Shown one piece after another: positions 1-12,900 of a stretch of DNA of 64,000 nucleotides. The position numbers and the translations under genes are program-made. The notes under the pieces are model-generated. The model made no database searches. It saw only the letters and a program-made list of their open reading frames with translations, and was not told the DNA's origin. Origin of the DNA: Corella eumyota (taxonomy: Eukaryota > Chordata > Ascidiacea > Phlebobranchia > Corellidae); assembly GCA_963082875.1 (NCBI GenBank), contig OY720098.1, positions 7,936,001 through 8,000,000 on the forward strand, read 5' to 3'. Each line of letters opens with the position of its first letter. Position 1 is the stretch's first letter.

Positions 1-39
1 CTGCAGACAAAAAAAACTAACTTTACCCAGGGCTAAAAG

Positions 40-2785
40 CAACAAAGTTAAGACCGACTGGAGTGGAGGCATAAAAAGTTGAGATCTTATTTAGATGTGG
101 TCTGAGATGGCCCCAACAACAAACAAAGTTAAGACCGACTGAAATGGAGGCATAAAAAGTTGAGATCTTATTTAGATGTGGTCTGAGATGGCCCCAACAA
201 CAAACAAAGTTAAGACCGACTGAAATGGAGGCATAAAAAGTTGAGATCTTATTTAGATGTGGTCTGAGATGGCACCAACAACAAACAAAGTTAAGACCGA
301 CTGAAATGGAGGCATAAAAAGTTGAGATCTTATTTAGATGTGGTCTGAGATGGCCCCAACAACAAACAAAGTTAAGACCGACTGAAATGGAGGCATAAAA
401 AGTTGAGATCTTATTTAGATGTGGTCTGAGATGGCCCCAACAACAAACAAAGTTAAGACCAACTGAAATGGAGGCATAAAAAGTTGAGATCTTATTTAGA
501 TGTGGTCTAAAATGGCCCCAACAACAAGCAAAGCTAAGACCGACTGAAATGGAGGCATAAAAAGTTGAGATCTTATTTAGATGTGGTCTAAAATGGCCCC
601 AACAACAAACAAAGTTAAGACCGACTGAAATGGAGGCATAAAAAGTTGAGATCTTATTTAGATGTGGTCCGAGATGGCCCCAACAACAAGCAAAGCTAAG
701 ACCGACTGAAATGGAGGCATAAAAAGTTGAGATCTTAATTAGATGTGGTCTGAGATGGCCCCAACAACAAACAAAGTTAAGACCGACTGAAATGGAGGCA
801 TAAAAAGTTGAGATCTTATTTAGATGTGGTCTGAGATGGCCCCAACAACAAACAAAGTTAAGACCGACTGAAATGGAGGCATAAAAAGTTGAGATCTTAT
901 TTAGATGTGGTCTGAGATGGCCCCAACAACAAACAAAGTTAAGACCGACTGAAATGGAGGCATAAAAAGTTGAGATCTTATTTAGATGTGGTCTGAGATG
1001 GCCCCAACAACAAACAAAGTTAAGACCGACTGAAATGGAGGCATAAAAAGTTGAGATCTTATTTAGATGTGGTCTAAAATGGCCCCAACAACAAGCAAAG
1101 CTAAGACCGACTGAAATGGAGGCATAAAAAGTTGAGATCTTATTTAGATGTGGTCTAAAATGGCCCCAACAACAAACAAAGTTAAGACCGACTGAAATGG
1201 AGGCATAAAAAGTTGAGATCTTATTTAGATGTGGTCCGAGATGGCCCCAACAACAAGCAAAGCTAAGACCGACTGAAATGGAGGCATAAAAAGTTGAGAT
1301 CTTATTTAGATGTGGTCCGAGATGGCCCCAACAACAAGCAAAGCTAAGACCGACTGAAATGGAGGCATAAAAAGTTGAGATCTTATTTAGATGTGGTCTG
1401 AGATGGCCCCAACAACAAACAAAGTTAAGACCGACTGAAATGGAGGCATAAAAAGTTGAGATCTTATTTAGATGTGGTCTAAAATGGCCCCAACAACAAG
1501 CAAAGCTAAGACCGACTGAAATGGAGGCATAAAAAGTTGAGATCTTATTTAGATGTGGTCTAAAATGGCCCCAACAACAAACAAAGTTAAGACCGACTGA
1601 AATGGAGGCATAAAAAGTTGAGATCTTATTTAGATGTGGTCCGAGATGGCCCCAACAACAAGCAAAGCTAAGACCGACTGAAATGGAGGCATAAAAAGTT
1701 GAGATCTTAATTAGATGTGGTCTGAGATGGCCCCAACAACAAACAAAGTTAAGACCGACTGAAATGGAGGCATAAAAAGTTGAGATCTTATTTAGATGTG
1801 GTCTGAGATGGCCCCAACAACAAACAAAGTTAAGACCGACTGAAATGGAGGCATAAAAAGTTGAGATCTTATTTAGATGTGGTCTGAGATGGCCCCAACA
1901 ACAAACAAAGTTAAGACCGACTGAAATGGAGGCATAAAAAGTTGAGATCTTATTTAGATGTGGTCTGAGATGGCCCGAACAACAAACAAAGTTAAGACCG
2001 ACTGAAATGGAGGCATAAAAAGTTGAGATCTTATTTAGATGTGGTCTAAAATGGCCCCAACAACAAGCAAAGCTAAGACCGACTGAAATGGAGGCATAAA
2101 AAGTTGAGATCTTATTTAGATGTGTTCTAAAATGGCCCCAACAACAAACAAAGTTAAGACCGACTGAAATGGAGGCATAAAAAGTTGAGATCTTATTTAG
2201 ATGTGGTCTAAAATGGCCCCAACAACAAACAAAGCTAAGACCGACTGAAATGGAGGCATAAAAAGTTGAGATCTTATTTAGATGTGGTCTGAGATGGCCC
2301 CAACAACAAACAAAGTTAAGACCGACTGAAATGGAGGCATAAAAAGTTGAGATCTTATTTAGATGTGGTCCGAGATGGCCCCAACAACAAGCAAAGCTAA
2401 GACCGACTGAAATGGAGGCATAAAAAGTTGAGATCTTATTTAGATGTGGTCCGAGATGGCCCCAACAACAAGCAAAGCTAAGACCGACTGAAATGGAGGC
2501 ATAAAAAGTTGAGATCTTATTTAGATGTGGTCCGAGATGGCCCCAACAACAAGCAAAGCTAAGACCGACTGAAATGGAGGCATAAAAAGTTGAGATCTTA
2601 TTTAGATGTGGTCTAAAATGGCCCCAACAACAAGCAAAGCTAAGACCGACTGAAATGGAGGCATAAAAAGTTGAGATCTTATTTAGATGTGGTCTAAAAT
2701 GGCCCCAACAACAAACAAAGTTAAGACCGACTGAAATGGAGGCATAAAAAGTTGAGATCTTATTTAGATGTGGTCTAAAATATGT
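40..2785. repeat. 81-bp minisatellite, about 34 tandem units
   Basis: Head-to-tail copies of an 81-bp unit, each with the landmarks 'ggcataaaaagttgagatc' and 'gatgtggtct'. Units differ at a few linked sites: aacaaac/aagcaaagc, and tgagatgg, ccgagatgg or taaaatgg at the junction. Because 81 is 27 codons and one minus-strand frame has no stop in the unit, a 941-codon open frame crosses the array. The variable sites change the encoded residue and I see no excess of silent changes, so I read it as non-coding. The rare variant cttaatt occurs at 734 and 1706, exactly 12 units apart, marking an internal duplication. No telomere repeat is visible beside it. Confidence 0.97.
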
Positions 2786-2789
2786 ATAA

Positions 2790-3069
2790 TTCAGGCCTAG
2801 TTCCGTAAATACCTTTGCAGTTTTTGTTTTTTTTATTGATAATGGCAAGTTTTGTTAAAACATTGTTGTTATAAAATAAAGTAAAAAAATTAAACCTTTG
2901 ATTATTACTTAGATTATAGTCTTTAATACAAAGTAATTAAATTTGGTTAGATGTTTTTTGTTTCTATTAATTCCTAGCTTTCAAATATCAAAGTGATACT
3001 TTTTTTCATAACTGATAACTTTTAATTTGTTAAAATGCTGCCATTCTCAATTTGCCCTTATAAAACATC
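2790..3069. other. AT-rich spacer after the minisatellite
   Basis: Spacer between the tandem array and the stop codon of the first small gene. It probably holds that gene's 3' UTR on the minus strand. No other feature seen. Confidence 0.5.
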
Positions 3070-4206
3070 TTAAAATGAAGGTACGATGACTATTATACCT
3101 TTTAAACGCCTAGGTTTTATAAACCACTCAGTTTTAAACAAAAATTCTTTTATTTTGGATGGAGGCTTGGGGGAGCTGGAGTCCTTCACAGAAAGAGGGG
3201 CTCGGCAGTTCGGAGGGCCAGTGGTGGGAGAGGGGTACAAGTTTTTACTTAAATAGTTCATTTCTGTCCCTCCACCACTGACCCACCTTTTCCGGTCTTC
3301 ACTTGCATATCTACAAAAAAAGTTTTAATGTTTTTTAAACCATTCTAAATCGGTAAAATAAATTTAAGAAGTTACTTTGATGTTGAATAACAAGCAGGTT
3401 TTACTGCCGATCCCCTCTTCTGCTGTCTTCTCCAGCGAGCCCCCTTGCCTCCATGTGTATTTGTTTTTCTTTAAAAAAATATATACCGTATAAGCATTTT
3501 GCACTAACAGAATTACAATAAATTAAAAGGTCTACCAAACATTTAAAAAAACGGTGCTACTTTTAACAGCATCATTTATTTTAGATTTAGTAAAATGTTT
3601 AAAAAAATTTTAAAAACAATATAAAAAAATAACTTACTCGCCAAGTCTATCCTTAACGTGTACAGATTTTCTAAAAAAAATATATACTTTATTAGAATTT
3701 TGTACTAACATAACTACAATAAATTAAAAGGTCTACCAAATATTTAAAAAACAGTGTTACTTTTAACAGCATCATTTATTTTAGATTTAGTAAAATGCTT
3801 AAAAAACAATGTAAAAAAAATAACTTACTCGCCAAGTCTATTTTTGATACTGTTTGTAGATTTTCTAAAAAAATATAAACTTTATTAGCATTTTGCACTA
3901 ACATAATTACCAAATATTTAAAATGCAGTGTTACTTTTAACAACACATTTATTTTAAATTCAGTAAAATGCAAAAAAAAATTAAAACAGCAAAAATAACT
4001 CACAGTTTATCTTCAATCCCTCCTCCAGATTCTAGGAGAGCCAGGTTATGAGCAACAGGGGGATTTGCAAGAGCTTTAAAATGCTCCTGCATTCCCCCTG
4101 TTGCCGTGTAAAAAGAAACCTGGCCCTCAAATGTGTTTCCTGAAAAGTTCATTTCAAATTTGCAAACATAGAATTTTCCAAAAATTTTCCAAACATATAT
4201 ATGCAA
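3070..4206 (-). CDS. Small unrecognised basic protein with tandemly copied RLGE-motif exons
   Basis: I do not recognise the family. Five exons read in one frame on the minus strand: 4004-4152 (or from 4206), 3829-3864, 3638-3670, 3376-3468 and 3070-3310, with GT-AG borders and consistent phases. Starting at the ATG at 4152 gives 183 residues; the frame is open up to another ATG at 4206. Exon 2 encodes a segment ending IKNRLG and exon 3 one ending VKDRLG, each followed by E across the splice. Exon 4 is rich in Arg, Lys and Gly; exon 5 is rich in Pro and Ser. RLG motifs of this type occur in some mRNA-export and cap-binding proteins such as NCBP3, but that link is weak. There is no signal peptide or membrane segment. 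Exons 2 and 3 and their introns are tandem copies. Confidence 0.6.
3485..4003. repeat. Tandem triplication of an intron-exon unit (about 200 bp)
   Basis: Three consecutive segments starting near 3485, 3690 and 3890 share a long block: 'actaaca', then 'ccaaa.atttaaa', 'ttacttttaaca', 'catttattttaaatt/agattt', 'agtaaaatg', then the splice donor 'aactcac' or 'taacttac'. The first two also share the exon end 'tcgccaagtctat' and the acceptor 'gattttctaaaaaaa'. The copies therefore span the 36- and 33-nt exons at 3829-3864 and 3638-3670 and their flanking introns. Both exons keep the reading phase, so each copy adds about 11 to 12 residues. Confidence 0.85.
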
Positions 4207-4820
4207 ACGTAAAATTTTATAACTGAATAATTCTTTAGATTTACGCGGTAAAAACTCCCATTGTTATTTAAAAGCATATATTGTTATTCTTGTGTTACGG
4301 AACAGAGATTACTGTTACGCAACAGAGAATACCAACAGCCAATCACGTACGATATTTTGGTCAGGTTGATTAAGCCAGACTCCTCATTTTATACAACAAG
4401 TCTAAGGTAGTGACAACAAAAGCCTGTTTTTTATCAGCCATGGCACTACATTTTATTTTCTAAGAATTTAGTCACAAGTTGTGTTTTATACTTATTAGGA
4501 AATATCATATTTGTTTATTAATAACAAATCACATTTTAGTAATTTTCTTAAAAACCAACACGTTAATCTATGTTAGATAGTAATCCTATGTGCTGGTTGT
4601 CCAGAAGAAATCATGAATATCACAGTTTTTTATTAGGTGTTTTGATTTTAATTGCCATTAACTACAGTCATTAGTTGCACAACATACTTTTAAGTTATTT
4701 TCAGTATAACAAAAACACAAAATAATAACAATAGTATAAATACTTTTTAAAACCACGCACCAGTCTAAAATAAAAAATGAAAGTTATAAAAAAGGTAATG
4801 CTACAGTATGATTCTTATTA
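4207..4820. other. Spacer between the two small genes
   Basis: AT-rich and without a supported gene. The more mixed-composition part at 4300-4440 is a plausible promoter for the minus-strand gene that starts at 4152 or 4206. No clear box is identified. Confidence 0.4.
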
Positions 4821-5451
4821 TCAAGTTTCGGATTTTTTCTCTTTCGGGGGTGTTTTAATGGTATCAGGTTCTGGAGGTCGCGTCTCTACAGTTTTAAAAA
4901 CTAAATTTTCATATTTCTCTCGCTCTAGCTTTATTTTTTTGTCCATATTGCAATCACCGAGTATGCAAGGCATTACAAATTTTTCAGGAAGAACTAATCG
5001 TTGTAAATATGCAAACAATTTGTTAATTTGATCAGTTCCCATTTCAAGGTACGTTTTTTCGCGCGAATCAAACTGAACCTTCTTTAAAATCTCTCCAGCT
5101 AAATTTATTTTCAGTTTTGGTTTTTTCTTGACAGAGTCAGCGTTTTTTTGCGACTCTTTTTTGCAACCAATAACTTCTTCAAACCACAGAGGCAATATTT
5201 TTAATTTACTAAAAAATAAATCTTTGTTAATATTTTTAGTGTGTAAGGGTTGATTTATTTACCCAAACATACGGTTTTACTGGTTTACTATAGGATTATT
5301 TACATTATTCCACTTACCAAGCGTCTTTCATGACGATAGGTTTGGAAAGAATTCCGGCTTCAACCATGGAACTCTGTAACAAATCATTGATTTGACCAGC
5401 TGCTAACACTATAACCACAGCCCATACCCCGAGTTTAACGATAGTTTGCAT
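4821..5451 (-). CDS. Small unrecognised protein with an N-terminal hydrophobic segment
   Basis: Two exons, 5318-5451 and 4821-5208, joined with matching phase (donor TTG|gtaagtgg, acceptor ttttttag), give 173 residues. Residues 1-20 (MQTIVKLGVWAVVIVLAAGQ) look like a signal peptide or membrane anchor. The rest is hydrophilic, with four spread cysteines, a Lys-rich stretch and a Pro/Lys-rich C-terminus. I do not recognise a family. Secretion, or anchoring in the ER or inner mitochondrial membrane, are all possible. The start is the ATG at 5451, about 90 bases downstream of a TATA-like element. Confidence 0.65.
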
Positions 5452-5538
5452 ATTATAACTTCACGCCAAATGGTACCAGTAACGCACGATATGATATCCT
5501 GTTTGGAATATTTAAACTGGCATACGCTCAAGTCGGGA

Positions 5539-5601
5539 TTTATATATAATTTAGTCAACCAATCAGACCAATGACAAAATTATACGTGCACAATGACGTC
5601 A
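5539..5601 (-). promoter_or_regulatory. Promoter cluster: TATA-like box, two CCAAT boxes, CRE
   Basis: Upstream of the small minus-strand gene are a TATATAA-type element (5539-5548), two CCAAT pentamers on the plus strand (5559-5563 and 5568-5572) and a perfect palindromic CRE/ATF site TGACGTCA (5594-5601). Spacing of the TATA element to the ATG at 5451 fits a short 5' UTR. CRE and CCAAT boxes are known binding sites for CREB/ATF and NF-Y. That this cluster drives the gene is inferred from position. Confidence 0.6.
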
Positions 5602-5639
5602 CGAAAATAGTAAAGGTGAATGGGGCTTGAGTTTGTAAC

Positions 5640-6990
5640 AAGTACGAGGTGATTGCATGTTCGAATTGTTAAGTAAACAAATGGAAAGAAGAAAATCAAT
5701 AAAATATTGAAAGGTGTTGCAACTGTTAGTAATTCGAAATCCCCTAGTAACTTATATATTGCATATAAATATTATACCTTACGTGTAATAAAATTATAGG
5801 GGGTCATCTTCTGAAAATTAATTACAGGGCATGGAAAAATTTCTAAAATTTTCAACTTGCTTAAATAATAACACCAATCATTCCTATGTTTTCGATTTAT
5901 TTCATTTTTTCATCGTTGTAAAATATTGCAAATAGCATATGTGTTTACATGACACAACTTTTATACGAATATTGCTGCTGACATTACAAAAAGAGGGTTT
6001 AGTTAAAAGCAGTACAAATTAACTTAAACAAACAAAAATATTATTATCTTAAAATATCCAGAATTGAATTCGGCCACACTACAAAAAGAAATGAATACTT
6101 ACACCATTATAAAATGGTAAACTCACACTTAACTATAATCTCACATTTAGAATGAAAAAAAAACTAACAACACTTCTAAACATTGACAAAAATAATATTA
6201 AACCGAGTTTGAAACATTTAAAAAAAAAATTGTTAAAGGGTTTTGCCAATTAATTCACCTCTTGCATAAGAGCTATAATCCCATTAGAGTTAACCTTTAA
6301 TTACTTTTTTAGTTAAAAAAAATTAAATTGTAGTAAATTTAGGATGTTACATTATTATAAATTTTAGTTAGTGACACAGAAGTTTACTCAATTTAGCATA
6401 TACCTAACATTTAATATAGTTTCAACACTTTACTTAAAAATAATATGATATACTACAAATATGGGAAGAAAATACTTTACAAACAAAAGGTTTATGATTA
6501 AAATCGAATAATTTCATGTAAAAAAAACAAGTTGCTTTATAAAAAAGTGATAGTATGATATAGGAAAAATTACGACTACTATGGTGAAAAATATATTTTT
6601 TGTGCTAACAGGTATATAAAAAAATTTAAAATCAGTCACAAAAAAAAAAGATTTATAAATCAACCTTAATAGTTTTTGACCTTGGTGGTTAGAAAATTTT
6701 TACACATGTTACTACAAATGTACAATAAATATTCACAAAAGTAGGTAAAAATATTTTTTAATTTTTTTTTCTAATTTATCGACAGTTATTTTGCTCAAAA
6801 GCAAACATATCATTTTTAGGCAATCAAACCTTCTTACAAAAAATTACTTAAAAGACGAATTCCTGTAAAAAGGTCCAATAGGATGTTTTCTTAAAACGCC
6901 GAATTAACAAGGTTTTTAGTAAAAAGAGCGTTTTGGTTTCATTAATTACAAAAACAGAAATAAATATTACCTTTGCCATGATGAAAATTT
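5640..6990. other. AT-rich spacer, likely containing the EIF4G2 3' UTR
   Basis: About 1.35 kb with many A and T runs and no convincing coding segment on either strand. Its right part must hold the 3' UTR of the minus-strand EIF4G2 gene ending at 6991. No repeat or RNA gene recognised. Confidence 0.5.
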
Positions 6991-9900
6991 TTAATTTTCT
7001 TCATCTTCATCTTCTGTGTCAGCTTCCTCCAACCAAGTTAACCATGCATTTACCTGAAAAAATTAAAATCAATTGTTTTTTTTGTTGTGAAATTAAAAAA
7101 GGTTTGTTTATTATAAAACACAATGTGTATGAAACTACAGACATCTTTAATCTTACTGGCCTTAAATATTTCTTTTTTGGCGAAAAAAGTAAATACCATT
7201 TGTGTTCTAAATGGTTTAAACTTAAAATTGGAACCAACACTGTAGTAAAACAAAACAAAAAAAAAACACTTACTTGAAACAAAGACTTTCCTTTGCCAGG
7301 ATAATGATCATTTACATCTTCCTTCCAAATCAAAAAAGTTTCCTCATCGACAACATCTTCGTTGTAAAGATGGTTGAAAAGTCGCAACATCAATCCTTTA
7401 AAAACAAAACGAAATTGGAATTAATAAAAATGTTCTGCTACTGACCCCATTATTATACTAGTGACAGCAGCTTTTTCCTCTTGAAATCACTTTTTTTTCG
7501 AGCAATTATTAACCAAATTGGTTATGAAATAAAAATACATAAAAAACAAAACTACCTTTAGGGAAGTTGTTTGTGTGACAAAACACTTGCACTGCATACA
7601 CAGCATGAAGCTGTAACTTTGGAGAATCGTGGACAAATTTCTGTAGAATTGGTTTGATATTTACAAGTGATTGTTTCTCAATCTCTTGTATATCTTTTGA
7701 TACAGTGGCACTTCGGTCAATTTGAGGCGCAAGGCTACTTTTCTTTGTAATGTAATGAAGACAGCTAAAACAAATTTAAAGATTTTTAAAATCATAAACT
7801 TGGCTATTAATTATTTTTAAATAAAAATTAGACAAAAGAAGTGCTTTTAACTATCCAATTTATTTGTACTGTCAATACACTAATTAGTTTGTTAACTTAC
7901 AAAAAGGATAATTAGACATTTTCAAAAAAAACCTACACAATTCAAATGTTAAATTTAGACTTACCAAGAAACCAGTACTCTTACAAACTCAGGATCATCA
8001 TGAAAACTAACATCAACATTCTCTTTGATCCACCGATATATTATAGAAGGTGAAGGATTATCATCAAGCTGGTGAGCAAGTTTGGTTTCAAGATGTAGAA
8101 GGGGGAATAAAAAGCTTAACTGTTTCCCTTCCAAAAGCTCTAACATGCTGTACGTGTCCTTGGACACTTCTACAAACAAATGTATTTAACACAAGTAAAA
8201 TATGTTAAATCCTAAAAGGTAATCCATATAATGTAAACCTTACGAAAAAATCAAATATAAATATATTACAATGTTTTATATACCTGGCATCATTGAAGAC
8301 ATGTTGATTTTACTTTCCTTGAAAACTCTCCCAACCCACTCCTTGTCCTTCATTTTAATCAGGTGTTGTAAAATAAGTAGAAATAGTGGGAAGTGACATC
8401 CAGATATTAGGTGAACAGCCACTTGCTTCAAAGTAATCAGGTCATTTATAACAAGTCGGGCAACCAAGGTAGCACAAATTGTCTTGATTCGGGATATTTC
8501 AGATTCCAATCCAGTTAGTTTTTCAAAAACATGGGCAATAGACTAAAGTGTAAAAAAACATAATGTTAATTTGTTTTGATTAATTTTGGTTCAAAATATA
8601 TACCTCATCACCTTATGCATGAGTGCAAGTCTGTCCAAGGGGCAAAAAATTAAAGATTTGTTATAAAAAAATTTTATTACCTCTTGTTGATGTTCATTGA
8701 CAACAATTTTTTCTGTAACCAAAATTGTTAAAAATTTGCACAAATTTCCACGATCTTCTTCAAAACAGTAAAGTGATTGGATATAAAATCTGTTAACTAA
8801 ACTCTGCATGTGCCTAAACATAAAACCAAATTTGACCTAGTTAGTTTATTAAATAAATAAACATTTTATAAGTATTTATTTAATTTATACAAGAAAAAAA
8901 AATATTATTACAAAAACTAATAAAAATTAAATTAAGTTAAATAAATTTTACTTTAGAAATTGCTAATGTAATTTTTTTTAAATTATTTTTTACATTTTAT
9001 AAGATACAAAATTAGCAAATTATTATACTTTTTAAGAAGATCTGAACTTCTCATTGCCGCAATATAAATTTGAAAGTCAGGATTTTTATCAGCAAAGAAA
9101 TCATCCACAAGTTTTTGTGATAAAATTTCCACCTCTTTTTCTGATAGATTCGATTTTTTTGGTTTTGATATTTTTTCTTGACCGGCACTAGAAACCTTCT
9201 TGGTTGGTTTCTAGTAAAAATATAAAATAGATTAGGTGTAAAACAAGGCTTTATATTAAATCTATATAAAATATTAATTTTATTTATTATATTACTAAAG
9301 TAATTACGTAAAACAGTTCATACACAGATTGTAACTGTTAAAAACATAAAATTGTTTAAACAAGAACTAATTTTAATCACACCTTATTTCTCTTTAAAAC
9401 TATAAAAAGGAAAACAAATTGTTATACCTGTTTAGCTTTATCAATAACATGTTGAAAGGGAGGCTGAAATGTGTCAGCAGTAGCAGGTTTGGGCAAGTTT
9501 GTTTTTAAAGAAGGCGATGTGCTTTGTTGGCAATTTGATTTCAAGTTTTCGCCGTTTTTTAAATAATTTGAAGTAGGTATAACTGAAGGTTTGTCCATAC
9601 CTACAAGTAAACAAAAGTTTGATAATCATAAAAACAACAATTAATTACCATATTTTTACAATATTTATCTACTAATATGTAGATGAAATAGTTTTTTTTT
9701 TCATTGATGCAGTATTATACCTTTTGGGGCATTTTTAGTTGAACTTGCATTAAACTGTTGTTTTAAAAACCTTGGCGGAACTTCTTTGCCTTCTAAAATA
9801 TAAAAATGTTAAAACTAAATTTTAAATCAATGCAGTTAGGTCTCACATTCTCAAAATTTAAGGCACCATAAAAAGACAACTAGATTTAAGTCAATTAATT

Positions 9901-12900
9901 CATGGTAAAATAAATAAAATAAATTATTGACTCACTATTTTTTAGTAGTTTAACTTCCTTTGAGGGAGGCATTGTAACTTGTTGTGTTGGGTAACTGGTA
10001 TAAGGATTTCTATTAGGGACTTGGTTGGGGTTTTGTAAATTAGTCGAAGCCATCCTACCACCATTTAGATGAGAGTTAAGATAGGGAGGTGCAAATGCAT
10101 TGACAACACATTCATTTTTATCTAAAATTAAAACATTTTTGTAAATTGATTAAGTTTTGGTTTACAGAAGTTTTTTTTAAAATTGGTGTAATAAATATAG
10201 GTTGAATCATTAGACTAGGTAGCCACTTTTTATGAAACATTTAACCACTTTTAATTTTTCTATTTGTGTCTGGTTTGGTCAATGCTGTACTTGTAAAAAA
10301 ATCGAAACCAGATTTTCCAGCACCATCACCATTCATATTATGGCCATGTTGTATATCTAAAATAAAGTATTAGTAATAAAATTAATTGTGATTTATATTT
10401 TATTTTAAAAACTTATCAGATTTTAAACACTCAAGTTTGAAATATGTTGCCCACAAATTACTGTTTCAAGAAAAAGTTAATAATTTACCCAAATTGCGAA
10501 ATGTTTTAATAATTTATCAAAGACAAACTTTACAGTACTTACTTTACTTAATTGAATTTTCTCAAAAATTTAAACATTTTTTAACAACATACTACATTTA
10601 AAATTCGACCTCAAAAACATAACTCACGATATTGTTGTTTACCAGCCATTGAATAAAAATCCATAGCACTTGATTTGGCGTTTCTTGAATCCAATCTATA
10701 ACTGTTTTCTCTTGCTGTAATGGAGCTTGGATCAAATAATAAGTGAGGATATTCTTCACTAATTTCCGAGCGAATTTGACCCAAAGTTTTGGGGTCTTGG
10801 GTCATTAAAATTTGCCTGGGTTTCCACTGTAAAAAAAATAGACTAAATGTATAAGTAAGGTATCACTGATAAAACAATTATTTTTTTTATTAAAAAATTT
10901 GAATATCACTTGATTAAATTTTCCAAATGTAACAAAAAAATCTTTTTATTAACAAAACTTAAAATCAATCATTCCTACTAGAAATCAAAACAGCAAATTA
11001 AGTAAACTCACATTGTTGGCTCTTAACTCAATAACATCCTGCAGCATAAACCTAACTCTTTTTGGAAATTCACTTTTTCTTTTCTGCAGTGATTCCAATC
11101 GATCGAAATATTGGTTCATCAAAGACTGAAATACAAGAAAAAGAGGTTAACTGTATATATATAAAGCATGAGGCACATTGGCTAAGATGTATTTAGGCTA
11201 AATTTAAATGTATATAGCCTATATATATCCAAATACTTCGATTTCATAAACATTTTAAAATATATTGATAGTGTATTTACCCTTGCTTTTTCATGGTCCA
11301 GTCTTTTGCCACAAGTCATCATAATTTGACACAAACACTCGAGGTCCTCAGCGACGTCTTGGATTGTTCCCTTTTTTTTCTTATTAATAAGTTGTTTAAT
11401 GCACTGGTGTAATATGCTTTCCTGAAGTAAGTTGAGTCGATATAATTCACCTACAAATAAATTTATAAAAAAACTAATATATAATAAAAATAATATTAAA
11501 AAAACCTTATTTGAAAATTTTTTTAATTTATTAAAAAAAAAAATTAATTTGACAGCAATTATAAATGGCAAGGCGTGGCAAGCAATTATAATATGTAATT
11601 TGTAAAGTGATTACATAAAAACCATATAATCTTAAAATTTTGATAATGTAAACAATATTTTCAGTGGTAAGTTTCCTGTGTTTACAAACATGAGAAAGCC
11701 TGCTTATGACTTAATATCGTAAACAAATACAACAACAATTATGTCAAATGTCACCTAATAAACTATTAATACACTAAGTATTGCCCAAGGTACAAATTAT
11801 GATTCATCTTTTCATGACAGTGCCAAGAAAAATAAGATATTTTAAATAAAAGAAAAAACGTTCTTTAATATTAAATTAATTTAAGTTGGGTTGGTATAAA
11901 AACTATAGCCCAATTTTTTTCTAGTTAGTTGACAAAATAATTATTGTATTTAAAGTTTATCACAAGCTATTACATATTCATATTAACCTAAATTAATTTA
12001 ATAATAAATAAAATAACAAACCAATAAATTTGATATTTCCGAGCATGTGTTGTTTGGCTTTCGTTCTAAGTTCTTCCTCTTCTTCAGTGAGTTTAACTTT
12101 GGTGTCAAATGCTTCCAATTTTTTGTTCCGGTTTTCAAACTCATCCTGGAGGTTGGCAATGAGAAAGCGCCGAAACGTCTGAGATTGGAAAAAAATGTTT
12201 TAAACAATTTAAAATTTAATTTATTTTTTTAAAGAGATGTATTATAACCCCTCAACAATAAAATGCATTACCTAAAAATTATACCCCACACTGATTGATA
12301 TAATTAAAAATATTAAATAAAAATAAAAAGATTATTAATATATCAAAATATAATTACATTGGATTGTAATGCTGGGGGGCCAGTACTTGGATGGATTGGT
12401 TTGTCGAAATTAGGGGCTTCATAGTAAAGCCTTCGACATAAGTTTGCATACAAGGAGCTGTAACGCAGCTCATCAATTGCTTTTTCAAATATCTAAATCA
12501 AAATTAAAGCAATATTTTAATGACATTTAACAAGTAATGCATCATTTTTGTGTCAAAGTTAACATCAATAAAAAAACAATATGTTCAAGAGCACACTTAC
12601 TAGTGCAACAATTCCTTTTAATATAGCTTTAGAATCAATTCCAATGTTAATAATTTCTTGGCACAATTTATTAAACTTTTCTGGTGTGATTTTATTCAAG
12701 ATGCTGTACAATAAAACAATATCAAATGTTGAAATCAGGATAAAAAGTACATTACAAGTAAGATTATAAAAACAAGTCAGAAACTTTATAAGATAAGTAT
12801 TAATTAAATGAAGTTTAAATGGGACAAACATACCTCCTGGTTTTTCGGAAGACAGTTTCATTCCAATCCCTAACATTGGCACCTCGAAGTTGATTGTGAC

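Noticed and set aside
40-2785. CRISPR array
   Set aside because: The units are 81 bp and directly adjacent with no unique spacers. The surroundings are clearly eukaryotic.
8600-8660. Extra mini-exon in EIF4G2
   Set aside because: Phases do not fit. The exon 8681-8813 joins directly to 8284-8542 in phase, and the total length is then divisible by three and close to the human protein.
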